A DNA stretch of 64,000 nt from the NCBI RefSeq assembly GCF_021341785.1, contig NZ_JAJTTF010000005.1:1-64000 (forward strand), in the 5' to 3' direction. The stretch is from Microbacterium sp. Au-Mic1. GTDB lineage: Bacteria > Actinomycetota > Actinomycetes > Actinomycetales > Microbacteriaceae. Shown piece by piece: positions 38,763-46,626 of this stretch. The first letter of the stretch is position 1. Every line of letters begins with the position of its first letter. A program made the translations under genes and the position numbers. The notes below the pieces were generated by a model, which was not told the origin of the DNA, ran no database searches, and saw nothing but the letters and a program-made list of their open reading frames with translations.

Positions 38763-39312
38763 GTACTGCCTTCTTGCTTGGGCTTACGCCGGCGCAGACG
38801 CGTCGACGATGCTAACGCTATCCGAGTCGACCCGCATCGCAACACCCCGGATGACAAGGTGACGAAAATGTTGCAAGGCCGCGTGAGCGCCGGATCCGAT
38901 CGACGCCGGTCGCACCCATCACGCGGAGCGGCGCGCATGCCGACGAAATGGAGCGGGTCCCCACCGCGGGGGGAGCGATGGGGACCCAGGACGACCGGAG
39001 GGTGCGTCTGAGACCAGCATAACCCATGTTCGTAGATTTTGTCCCCCAAAAGGGGGACAAAATCTCTTCGCGGGGATATCATCGCAATACATCGGAATAC
39101 TGGGGACGAAGCGGCCCCCTCGGGGGATCCATTGGGGACTGGATGCGCCGAGGGGGCCATTGCACGCACTGACCGCCGGTCTCTGGGGAAGACCTTCCGC
39201 CTTCGCTGGGGACGTCAGGCGGGAGCGGCCGTCTTCACGTGCGCGCGGTCCACACTAGGCGAGGGCGCGCACCCTGTCCAGGTGGCACGGGCGTGCCGAT
39301 CGGAAAACGCTC
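38763..39312. other. Gene-free 550-bp region with TGGGGAC boxes and a perfect hairpin
   Basis: Non-coding stretch upstream of cspA. TGGGGAC occurs at 38979, 39101, 39133 and 39207, TGGGGAA at 39184, and the inverted GTCCCCA at 38957. A perfect inverted repeat, AGATTTTGTCCCCC / GGGGGACAAAATCT, is at 39034-39065. A tandem 10-mer ATCGCAATAC / ATCGGAATAC lies at 39081-39100. Two long ORFs in the area look like shadows. Candidate roles are a regulatory leader or an sRNA. Confidence 0.55.
39034..39065. repeat. Perfect 14-bp-arm hairpin
   Basis: AGATTTTGTCCCCC, AAAA loop, then GGGGGACAAAATCT. This is notably AT-rich for the region. A terminator or the operator of an unknown regulator is possible. 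Confidence 0.7.
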
Positions 39313-39897
39313 TCAATCGGTCAGGGAGCGCCATTCTTCGGCGAGAATCCCGTAGTTCATGCCATCCATCCACTCGCCGCTGCGGTGCAGGGCCGTGCCA
39401 CGGCTGTGTTCCTCACGCCGCATTCCGAGCCGCTCCATCATCCGCCACGAGGCCTCGTTCGCGGCGAAGCAGCCCGCGCTGACCCGGCGCAGCCCGAGCG
39501 CGGTGAAGCACGCGGCCATCACCGCGCGCACCGCCTCGGTCGCGTAGCCGCGGCCCTGCTGCGCGGGATCCATGGCCCAGCCGAGCTCCGCCTGCACACC
39601 CGCGGCCTGTGCGCGCACTTCGGCCTGAGACCAGGCGTCCTCGACGCGCACCATGATGTCGCCGATCACGCCGGTGCCGGGCAGCTCCACGAGCAGGGTG
39701 ATCGCGAGCCGGTCCGGATCCGTGAAATGCGCACGGAACTCCTCGGCATCGGCGGGCGCCGTGGTCAGCCAGCGGGAGACCTCGTCGAGACGGCGGTAGC
39801 GCCACACGGCGTCGGAGTCGGCCGGCGTGCTCGCGCGCACGATCAGCCGCTCGGTGCGCAGCGGGAGGGCGATCCGTTCCAGAGCGGAGGGGGTCAT
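39313..39897 (-). CDS. GNAT family N-acetyltransferase (RimJ/RimL-like)
   Basis: Acetyl-CoA-dependent acetyltransferase of 194 aa. The start LRTERLIVRASTPADSDAVWRYR and the acetyl-CoA loop QQGRGYATEAVRAVM identify the RimJ/L subgroup. It ends an operon with the TetR gene (4-bp overlap) and the upstream MFS gene. The substrate may be a drug or a protein N-terminus. Confidence 0.88.
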   Translation of the reverse strand: MTPSALERIALPLRTERLIVRASTPADSDAVWRYRRLDEVSRWLTTAPADAEEFRAHFTDPDRLAITLLVELPGTGVIGDIMVRVEDAWSQAEVRAQAAGVQAELGWAMDPAQQGRGYATEAVRAVMAACFTALGLRRVSAGCFAANEASWRMMERLGMRREEHSRGTALHRSGEWMDGMNYGILAEEWRSLTD

Positions 39898-40535
39898 GCC
39901 TCCAGGCTACGGTCCGGATCCGACATCCGGGCGGCGCGCACGTCGACGAGCCCGTCCAGGGCCTGCAGCAGGCGCTCGGCACCCGGCCGGTCCGGGGTCG
40001 CCCGGGTGTGCACCAGCACGTTCATCGCGGCGAGCACGAGCGACACCGCGCGCACGGCCTCGTCATGATCGGCCGCCCGGCGCTCGGCGAGGTCGATGAG
40101 CTGCTCGCGCACGGATCCCATCCACTGCGAGAACGCGGGCAGCAGCTCGGGCCGGCGGATGAGCAGCTGCTTGATGCGCTGCCGGTCCATGCCCTCGTCC
40201 ATCGACGAGCCGACGACCTCGCACAGCGCCGGTACGAGCTCGCCGCGAGCATGCAGGAAGCGCGTCACCACGTCGGCGGCGGCCCCGGACTCGGGCAGCT
40301 TCAGCGCCGCAGCCGCCTTCGACGGGAAGTAGTTGAAGAAGGTGCGCGGCGAGACGTCGACGGCCTCGCAGATCTGCTCGATCGTGGTGCCGTCGAGGCC
40401 CTGCTCCTCGACGAGGCGCAGGGCCGCCTCGTGCAGAGCCTGACGGGTCTGCTGCTTCTTGCGCTCACGTCGGCCCTCACCGGCGCGCTCGCTCGCGGCG
40501 CCCCGGCCGTCGGCGGTCTCGATCATGGTCATCAT
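39894..40535 (-). CDS. TetR family regulator (copy 1 of duplicated module)
   Basis: TetR repressor of 213 aa. The HTH region is TTIEQICEAVDVSPRTFFNYFPSK, nearly identical to the copy at 42831. It lies downstream of its MFS gene. A palindrome, TTGCAGCCCTGCAA, sits at the MFS promoter (42747) and is the probable target. Confidence 0.9.
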   Translation of the reverse strand: MMTMIETADGRGAASERAGEGRRERKKQQTRQALHEAALRLVEEQGLDGTTIEQICEAVDVSPRTFFNYFPSKAAAALKLPESGAAADVVTRFLHARGELVPALCEVVGSSMDEGMDRQRIKQLLIRRPELLPAFSQWMGSVREQLIDLAERRAADHDEAVRAVSLVLAAMNVLVHTRATPDRPGAERLLQALDGLVDVRAARMSDPDRSLEA

Positions 40536-40587
40536 CCTTCCCGACGGGAGGGCCGGAACGGGAATCCGCCCGTTCCGGCCCGTCCGC

Positions 40588-42663
40588 TCAGGCCTGCTGG
40601 GTCCTGATGGTGCCGGTCTCGCTGACGCCGGCCTCGTCGGCCTGCTCCTGCAGCGCCGAGCGGGTGCGCAGCGGCGGAGCCTTGAAGAACCAGCTCAGCA
40701 CGAACGCGAGCATGAGCACCCCGAACCCGACCCAGTAGATGATGTCGATGGCCTGCGTGAAGCCGACCATGAACGGCTTGGTGAGCACGGGGTCCGCGCC
40801 GTTCAGGAACGACGTGTCACTCACCGAGCTGCTGGATCCGCTCGACGCCTTCGACGTGCCCTTGTCGATCTCCTTGACGATGTTCGGCACGAGCTGATCG
40901 ACCCAGTAGGAGCGCTGATCCTTGTTCGACCAGTCCACGACCACCTTGCCGTCCTGCACCGTCGCGTGCGCCTTGTCGGCGACCGCCTGCAGAGCCGCGG
41001 CCTCGGCCGCCGGTGTCGCCTCCGCCACCTTCTGGTCGATCACGGTCTGTGCCGCGGCCGCCGGGAGCTGACCCGCGGCGACGGCCTGGTTCACGCCGTC
41101 GGTGACCTTCTGCGTCACGGCCTCGCCGGCCGCGGTCTTCGCCGCGGCAGCGCCCTTGTCGAGCTGCGCCTGGATGTTCTGCTCGAGCGGACCGGTGATC
41201 GGCGTCCACAGCTGCTTCATCACGGCCTTGTTCTGCTCCTTGCCGGCCACGGCAGGATCCAGGGCCGCGTTCAGCGCGGCGGTCAGCGTCGGCTTGTCCG
41301 CCATGCTGTGCGTGATGTTCAGCGGCAGCAGCGTGAACAGGATCGAGAGCATGATCGCGGTGCCCAGCGTTCCGCCGATCTGGCGGAAGAAGGTCGCGGC
41401 GCTCGTGGCGACGCCCATGTCGGGGGCGGCGACCGCGTTCTGGCTCGCCATGGTGAGCGACTGCATGAGCTGGCCGAGGCCGAGGCCCACCACGAACATG
41501 CCGATCATCATGAACCACACGGGCGTGCTGGACGAGACGAACGTGAGCAGCAGGAAGCCGAGCGCCGTGCACAGCGTGCCCGTACGCGGGAAGATGCCGT
41601 ACTTCCCCGTACGCGACGTGATCTGACCGGCCGCCATCGACGACGTCATGAGGCCCACGACCATCGGCAGCATGGCGAAGCCCGACTCCGTGGGCGTCAG
41701 GCCGGCGACGATCTGCATGTACAGCGGGATGGTCATCATCGCGCCGAACATGCCGAAGCCGACGAGCACGCCGATGACGGTCGCCATCGAGAACGTGTTG
41801 GAGTGGAACAGCCGGATCGGGATGATCGCGTCGTCCTTCATCGCGATCTCGATCAGCACGAAGGCGATCGCCCCGAGGCCGCCGATCACGTAGCAGGCGA
41901 TCGCGGCGAACGACGACCAGCCCCACTCGCGGCCCTGCTCGGCCACCAGCAGCAGCGGCACCAGCGCCACGATCACGGCCGTCGCACCCCACCAGTCGAT
42001 GCGCGGGTTCGTGTGCTTCCCGACCTTGGGGAGGTGCAGGAACGCGATCACCATGGCGAGCGCGATGAGGCCGATCGGCAGGTTGATGAGGAACACCCAG
42101 CGCCATCCGGAGATCCAGAGAATCTCGTTCGCACCGGCGAACAGACCGCCCACGAGCGGGCCGATCAGCGACGAGATGCCGAACACGGCGAAGAAGTAGC
42201 CCTGGTACTTGGCACGCTCACGCGGGGCGAGGATGTCGGCCATGATCGCGAGCGGCAGCGACATCAGCGCACCGGCGCCGATGCCCTGGAAGGCGCGGAA
42301 GCCGGCCAGCATCAGCATCGACGTCGAGAACGTCGAGAGCACGGATCCGATGATGAACACCGAGATGCCGAAGATGAACAGCGGCCGGCGGCCGAAGATG
42401 TCGCTGAGCTTGCCGTAGATCGGCACCGAGATCGTCGACGTGATCAGATACGCCGTGGTGACCCAGGCCTGCTGGTCGAGGCCGTGCAGGTCGTCGCCGA
42501 TCGTGCGGATCGCCGTGCCGACGATCGTCTGATCGAGAGACGACAGGAACATGCCGGCCATGAGGCCGTAGATGACGAGCAGGATCTGCCTGTGCGTCAT
42601 GATCGGGGCGTTGTGCTTGCGCTCGGTGCGCGTCGCCCCTGTGGTTGCAGTCGCGGTGGACAT
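40588..42663 (-). CDS. MFS drug exporter, DHA2 family (copy 1)
   Basis: Drug:H+ antiporter of the EmrB/QacA type, 691 aa, 14 TM helices. SSLDQTIVGTAI is the TM1 motif with the conserved Asp, and GKLSDIFGRRP is motif A. Before the last TM is an unusually long extracytoplasmic segment (about 180 residues, Ala/Gln-rich and helical, LAAALNAALDPAVAG... onward). ATG 42663 is chosen: AAGGG lies 6-7 nt upstream and the longer ORF extends into the promoter. It is followed by TetR and GNAT genes. Confidence 0.9.
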   Translation of the reverse strand: MSTATATTGATRTERKHNAPIMTHRQILLVIYGLMAGMFLSSLDQTIVGTAIRTIGDDLHGLDQQAWVTTAYLITSTISVPIYGKLSDIFGRRPLFIFGISVFIIGSVLSTFSTSMLMLAGFRAFQGIGAGALMSLPLAIMADILAPRERAKYQGYFFAVFGISSLIGPLVGGLFAGANEILWISGWRWVFLINLPIGLIALAMVIAFLHLPKVGKHTNPRIDWWGATAVIVALVPLLLVAEQGREWGWSSFAAIACYVIGGLGAIAFVLIEIAMKDDAIIPIRLFHSNTFSMATVIGVLVGFGMFGAMMTIPLYMQIVAGLTPTESGFAMLPMVVGLMTSSMAAGQITSRTGKYGIFPRTGTLCTALGFLLLTFVSSSTPVWFMMIGMFVVGLGLGQLMQSLTMASQNAVAAPDMGVATSAATFFRQIGGTLGTAIMLSILFTLLPLNITHSMADKPTLTAALNAALDPAVAGKEQNKAVMKQLWTPITGPLEQNIQAQLDKGAAAAKTAAGEAVTQKVTDGVNQAVAAGQLPAAAAQTVIDQKVAEATPAAEAAALQAVADKAHATVQDGKVVVDWSNKDQRSYWVDQLVPNIVKEIDKGTSKASSGSSSSVSDTSFLNGADPVLTKPFMVGFTQAIDIIYWVGFGVLMLAFVLSWFFKAPPLRTRSALQEQADEAGVSETGTIRTQQA

Positions 42664-42746
42664 GGAGTCCCTTCGGGTGGATCGAGGACGCCGGAGCTCG
42701 TCGTCGACACCCGTCGCCTCGAGCGCCGACGTTGGCGGCAAGAATG

Positions 42747-42767
42747 TTGCAGCCCTGCAAGATTACA
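42747..42767 (-). promoter_or_regulatory. Promoter and operator of MFS copy 1
   Basis: On the minus strand TGTAATCT, an extended -10, is followed at once by TTGCAGGGCTGCAA, an inverted repeat. A TTGCGC -35 lies 16 nt before the -10. The second module has the same arrangement. Confidence 0.7.
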
Positions 42768-42830
42768 CGATGGGAAAGGTTGCGCAAACGCAGTTTCGCT
42801 ATGAGATTCCTGGATCTGCGGGGATCCGGC

Positions 42831-43448
42831 TCAGACCGCGTCGCGCAGCAGGGCGCCCCGGGCGGCCACCAGCTGCTCCACGGCCTCGAGCAGCCGTGCG
42901 GCACCGGGGCGTTCGCCGCCGGCGGTGCCGTCGTGCACGATCACGCTGAGCGCCGCCATGGTGAGCGCGACGGCGGCCATCGCCTCAGCGTCATCCGCGC
43001 GCTCGCGGACCAGGTGGAAGTACTGCTCCCGCACGCCGCCCATCCACTGCGCGAAGGCCGGCATGAGTTCGGGGCGCCGCATCACCAGGGCCTTCATGCG
43101 CTTGCGCTGCTGGGCGTCGTCCATCGAGGCGCCGATGAGTGCGCACAGCGCCGGCACCAGCTCGCCCTCGGCCGCTCGGAACGCCTCGGCGCCCTCGGGG
43201 GAGATCCCGGAGTCGGGCAGGTCCAGGGCGGCGGCCGCCTTCGAAGGGAAGTAGTTGAAGAAGGTGCGCGGCGAGACGTCTACTGCCTCGCAGATCTGCT
43301 CGACCGTGGTGCCGTCGAGGCCCTTCTCATCCACGAGCCGCAGCGCGGCCTCGTGCAGCGCCAGGCGCGTCTGCTGCTTCTTGCGCTCACGGCGCCCGCA
43401 GTTCTCCGCGTGCGGATCCGCCGCGGTCATCTCATCGATGTTCGTCAT
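42831..43448 (-). CDS. TetR family regulator (copy 2 of duplicated module)
   Basis: TetR repressor of 205 aa with RRERKKQQTRLALHEAALRLV and TTVEQICEAVDVSPRTFFNYFPSK, a paralogue of the gene at 39894. It lies downstream of MFS copy 2 (55 bp). The recognition helix is nearly identical in both, so cross-regulation is likely. Confidence 0.9.
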   Translation of the reverse strand: MTNIDEMTAADPHAENCGRRERKKQQTRLALHEAALRLVDEKGLDGTTVEQICEAVDVSPRTFFNYFPSKAAAALDLPDSGISPEGAEAFRAAEGELVPALCALIGASMDDAQQRKRMKALVMRRPELMPAFAQWMGGVREQYFHLVRERADDAEAMAAVALTMAALSVIVHDGTAGGERPGAARLLEAVEQLVAARGALLRDAV

Positions 43449-43502
43449 CTCGCTCTCCTCGAGCGCCGGGGCGGATGGGCCCCGGCGCTCGTCAGGCTCT
43501 GC

Positions 43503-45608
43503 TCAGGCCTTGTGGGTCCTGATGCTCCCGGTCTCGGTCATGCCGGCCTTGTCCGCCTGCTCCTGCAGGGCGGAACGCGCGCGCAGCGGCGGCACCTTGA
43601 AGAACCAGGTGAGCACGAACGCGAGCAGGATCACGCCGAACCCGACCCAGTACAGCGTCACGAGCCCCTGGATGAAGCCGATCATGAACGGCTTGCTGAG
43701 CGCCGCGTCCGCACCGGTCAGGAAGGAGGTGTCGTTCACTGCGGTGCCGGAACCGGATCCGGAGGCGTCGTTCTCCTTCTTCTTGATCTCGTCCTGCAGC
43801 GTCGGCACCAGCTGGTCGACCCAGTAGGTGCGCTGGTCGTGATCAGCCCAGTCGACCGCGACCGTGTCGCCCTGCACCGAGGCGTGCGCCTTCTCGGCGA
43901 CCGCGGTCAGCACCTTCTGGTGCGCGGCGGCCTCGGCGGCGGGGGTCGCCTCGGCGACCTTCTGCGCGATCACGGCGGGCGCGGCCTCGGCGGGCAGCTG
44001 ACCCGCGGCGACGGCCTGGTTCACGCCGGCGGTCACCGCGCTGGTGACGGCGTCGCCCGCGGCGGCCTTCGCCTTCGTGTCGCCCTCGGCCACGCCCTTG
44101 TCGAGCTGCGCCTGGATGTTCTCGGTCAGCGGATCGACGATCGCGCTCCACTGCTGCTTCATGATCGCGGCGTTCTCGGCCTTGGACGACGTCGCCGGAT
44201 CCAGAGCCGCGTCCAGCGCGGCACTCAGGTTCGCCTTGTCCTCGGTGGCGTGCAGGATGTTGGCCGGGAGCATCGAGAACAGCACGGAGAGCATGACGGC
44301 CGTACCCAGGGTTCCGCCGATCTGGCGGAAGAAGGTGGCGGCGCTCGAGGCGACGCCCATCTCGTGCGGGTCGACCGAGTTCTGGCTGGCGAGCGTCAGC
44401 GGCTGCATGAGCTGGCCGAGTCCGAGACCCAGCACGAACATGCCGACGAAGATCTGCCACAGCGGCGTCTCGTACCGGATGAGCGTGAGCGAGAAGAAGC
44501 CGACCGCCGTGAACAGCGTGCCGAGGACCGGGAAGATGCGGTACTTGCCGGTGCGCGCGGTGAGCTGACCCGAGGCGAGCGAGGCGATCATCAGACCGAC
44601 GATCAGCGGCAGCATCGACAGGCCGGACTCGGTCGGGTTCATCCCCACGACGATCTGCATGTACAGCGGGATGGTCATCATCGCGCCGAACATCGCGAAG
44701 CCGACGAGGAAGCCCAGCACGGTGGCCATCGAGAAGGTGCCGGAGCGGAACAGCTTCAGCGGGATGATCGCGTCGTCCTTCATGAGGGCCTCGATCACGA
44801 TGAACGCGACGAGCCCGATGCCGCCGATCACGTAGCAGGCGATGGAAGCGACGGAGTCCCAGCCCCAGGCCCGGCCCTGCTCGACGACGATGAGCAGCGG
44901 CACGAGCGCCACGATCACGGCCGTCGCACCCCACCAGTCGATCCGCGGACCGTGGTGCTTCCCCACCTTCGGCAGGTGCAGGAACGTGATCACCATGAAC
45001 AGCGCGAACAGGCCCAGCGGGATGTTGATGAGGAACGTCCAGCGCCAGCCGTCGATCCAGAGGATCTCCTTCGCGCCGGCGAACAGACCGCCGACCAGCG
45101 GGCCGATCACGGTCGCGATGCCGAAGACTGCGAAGAAGTAGCCCTGGTACTTGGCACGCTCACGCGGGGCGAGGATGTCTCCCATGATCGCGAGGGGGAG
45201 CGCCATGAGGGCACCGGCGCCGATGCCCTGGAACGCGCGGAACGCGGCGAGCATCATCATCGAGGTCGAGAACGCGGAGAGCGTGGATCCCAGGATGAAG
45301 ATGACGATGCCGAGGATGAACAGAGGCCGGCGGCCGAAGATGTCGCTGAGCTTGCCGTAGATCGGCACGGCGATGGTCGAGGTGATGAGGAACGCCGTGG
45401 TGACCCAGGCCTGCTGGTCGAGGCCGTGCAGGTCGTCACCGATCGTGCGGATCGCGGTGCCGAAGACGGTCTGCGCGAGCGACGACAGGAACATGCCGCT
45501 CATCAGGCCGTAGATCACGAGCATGATCTGCTTGTGCGTCATGATCGGCTTCGCAGCCAGCGGGGCGGGCGCCTCGACCGTTGTGACGGTGTCGGTGGCG
45601 GTTGCCAT
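43503..45608 (-). CDS. MFS transporter, DHA2 family (copy 2, TM1 Asp replaced)
   Basis: Paralogue of the 40588 gene, 701 aa, with the same 14-TM plan and the same long pre-C-terminal segment. TM1 reads SSLAQTVFGTAI where copy 1 has SSLDQTIVGTAI, so the Asp conserved in DHA2 exporters is Ala here. The coupling or substrate may differ. ATG at 45608 with an upstream AGGACC. Confidence 0.9.
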   Translation of the reverse strand: MATATDTVTTVEAPAPLAAKPIMTHKQIMLVIYGLMSGMFLSSLAQTVFGTAIRTIGDDLHGLDQQAWVTTAFLITSTIAVPIYGKLSDIFGRRPLFILGIVIFILGSTLSAFSTSMMMLAAFRAFQGIGAGALMALPLAIMGDILAPRERAKYQGYFFAVFGIATVIGPLVGGLFAGAKEILWIDGWRWTFLINIPLGLFALFMVITFLHLPKVGKHHGPRIDWWGATAVIVALVPLLIVVEQGRAWGWDSVASIACYVIGGIGLVAFIVIEALMKDDAIIPLKLFRSGTFSMATVLGFLVGFAMFGAMMTIPLYMQIVVGMNPTESGLSMLPLIVGLMIASLASGQLTARTGKYRIFPVLGTLFTAVGFFSLTLIRYETPLWQIFVGMFVLGLGLGQLMQPLTLASQNSVDPHEMGVASSAATFFRQIGGTLGTAVMLSVLFSMLPANILHATEDKANLSAALDAALDPATSSKAENAAIMKQQWSAIVDPLTENIQAQLDKGVAEGDTKAKAAAGDAVTSAVTAGVNQAVAAGQLPAEAAPAVIAQKVAEATPAAEAAAHQKVLTAVAEKAHASVQGDTVAVDWADHDQRTYWVDQLVPTLQDEIKKKENDASGSGSGTAVNDTSFLTGADAALSKPFMIGFIQGLVTLYWVGFGVILLAFVLTWFFKVPPLRARSALQEQADKAGMTETGSIRTHKA

Positions 45609-45700
45609 GGAGGTCCTTCCAGGAGAACGGGGGATGGAGCGGTGCGGATCCTGCCCGCGGACTTCGTCGATCGACGCGGGCGCCGACGCCGGCGCAAAAC

Positions 45701-45731
45701 TTGCAACCCTGCAATGTTACACCCTTGCAAG
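45701..45731 (-). promoter_or_regulatory. Promoter and operator of MFS copy 2
   Basis: On the minus strand TGTAACAT (extended -10) is followed by TTGCAGGGTTGCAA. A second palindrome, CTTGCAAG, lies upstream at 45724-45731. This matches the promoter at 42747. Confidence 0.7.
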
Positions 45732-45807
45732 CTTTCCTGCACGCACGGATTCGGAACCGGGCCGCCGGGCCGTCCGTGTTGTCGGAGGCATCCGTCACGA
45801 TGGACGC

Positions 45808-46593
45808 ATGGCCGACGGCTACGACTCCGGGTTCCTCTCTTCATCCGTTCCCCTTCCGCGCCCTGCACAGGAGGTGCGCGAGCTCTCGTATCCGCGCTTC
45901 ACGGTGCTGCTGGATCCGGGCCGCAAGCTGGCCGCGGCGACCGGGGTGAACATCGACGGGCGCACGATGCGCGATCTGCCGCGCACGGGCGAGTGGCGAC
46001 TCGACCCTCGGGTGGGCGAGGACGAACAGACCGGTCCGGCCGTCTACGCGCGCAACGATCTCGATCGGGGCCACCTGGTGCGCCGTCGCGATCCGGGCTG
46101 GGGTGAGACCGGCGAGGCGCGGACGGCGATGGAGGCCACCTTCGTCTACCCGAACGCTGCGCCGCAGGCCGCCCGGTTCAATCAAGGTCCCGAACTGTGG
46201 CTCGGGCTCGAGGACCACGTGATGTCCTACGCCGAGGCGACCGAGCAGCGCCTCTCCGTGTTCACCGCTCCCGTGCTCGCCGACGATGACCCGCCGTACC
46301 GCGGCATCCTGATTCCGCTGCGGTTCTGGAAGATCGCGGCCTGGGTCTCGTCCGGCTCGCTCGCGGCGGCAGGGTTCGTGCTCGACCAGACGGAACTGGT
46401 CGACACCGGCAACGGGCTGCTCCCGGTCGCACCGCTCGGAGGCTTCCGCACCTTCCAGGTGCCCGTCGCAGACATCGCCGCCCTCGCCGGCGTCGACGTC
46501 GGGCCGCTCGTCGCGGCCGATGTGCTGCCCCCGCGCACCGTACGGGCGGAGGAGTGGATCCCACTGCAGAGCGACGACGACATCGTGCTCTGA
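45808..46593 (+). CDS. DNA/RNA non-specific endonuclease (DRGH family)
   Basis: His-Me finger nuclease of the NucA/Endo G superfamily, 261 aa. The catalytic motif DRGH is in NDLDRGHLVRRRDPGWG near residue 93. An Asn and Glu follow in NQGPE and downstream. No signal peptide is visible from the ATG at 45808, so it is probably cytoplasmic or exported by an unusual route. The in-frame ORF extending further upstream has atypical residues and overlaps the divergent promoter. Confidence 0.85.
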   Translation: MADGYDSGFLSSSVPLPRPAQEVRELSYPRFTVLLDPGRKLAAATGVNIDGRTMRDLPRTGEWRLDPRVGEDEQTGPAVYARNDLDRGHLVRRRDPGWGETGEARTAMEATFVYPNAAPQAARFNQGPELWLGLEDHVMSYAEATEQRLSVFTAPVLADDDPPYRGILIPLRFWKIAAWVSSGSLAAAGFVLDQTELVDTGNGLLPVAPLGGFRTFQVPVADIAALAGVDVGPLVAADVLPPRTVRAEEWIPLQSDDDIVL

Positions 46594-46626
46594 GTCCGTG
46601 ACCGGCCGACGGATCGGGGAGCGTGC

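Noticed and set aside
38759..39169. 136-residue ORF over the cspA upstream region
   Set aside because: No motif; it covers the hairpin and likely promoter.
39039..39482. 147-residue ORF over the hairpin and the GNAT gene
   Set aside because: Ends inside the well supported GNAT gene and starts in the palindrome.
42645..46106. 1153-residue ORF antisense to the second MFS/TetR module
   Set aside because: Low-complexity, highly charged translation; the opposite strand has full MFS and TetR signatures.
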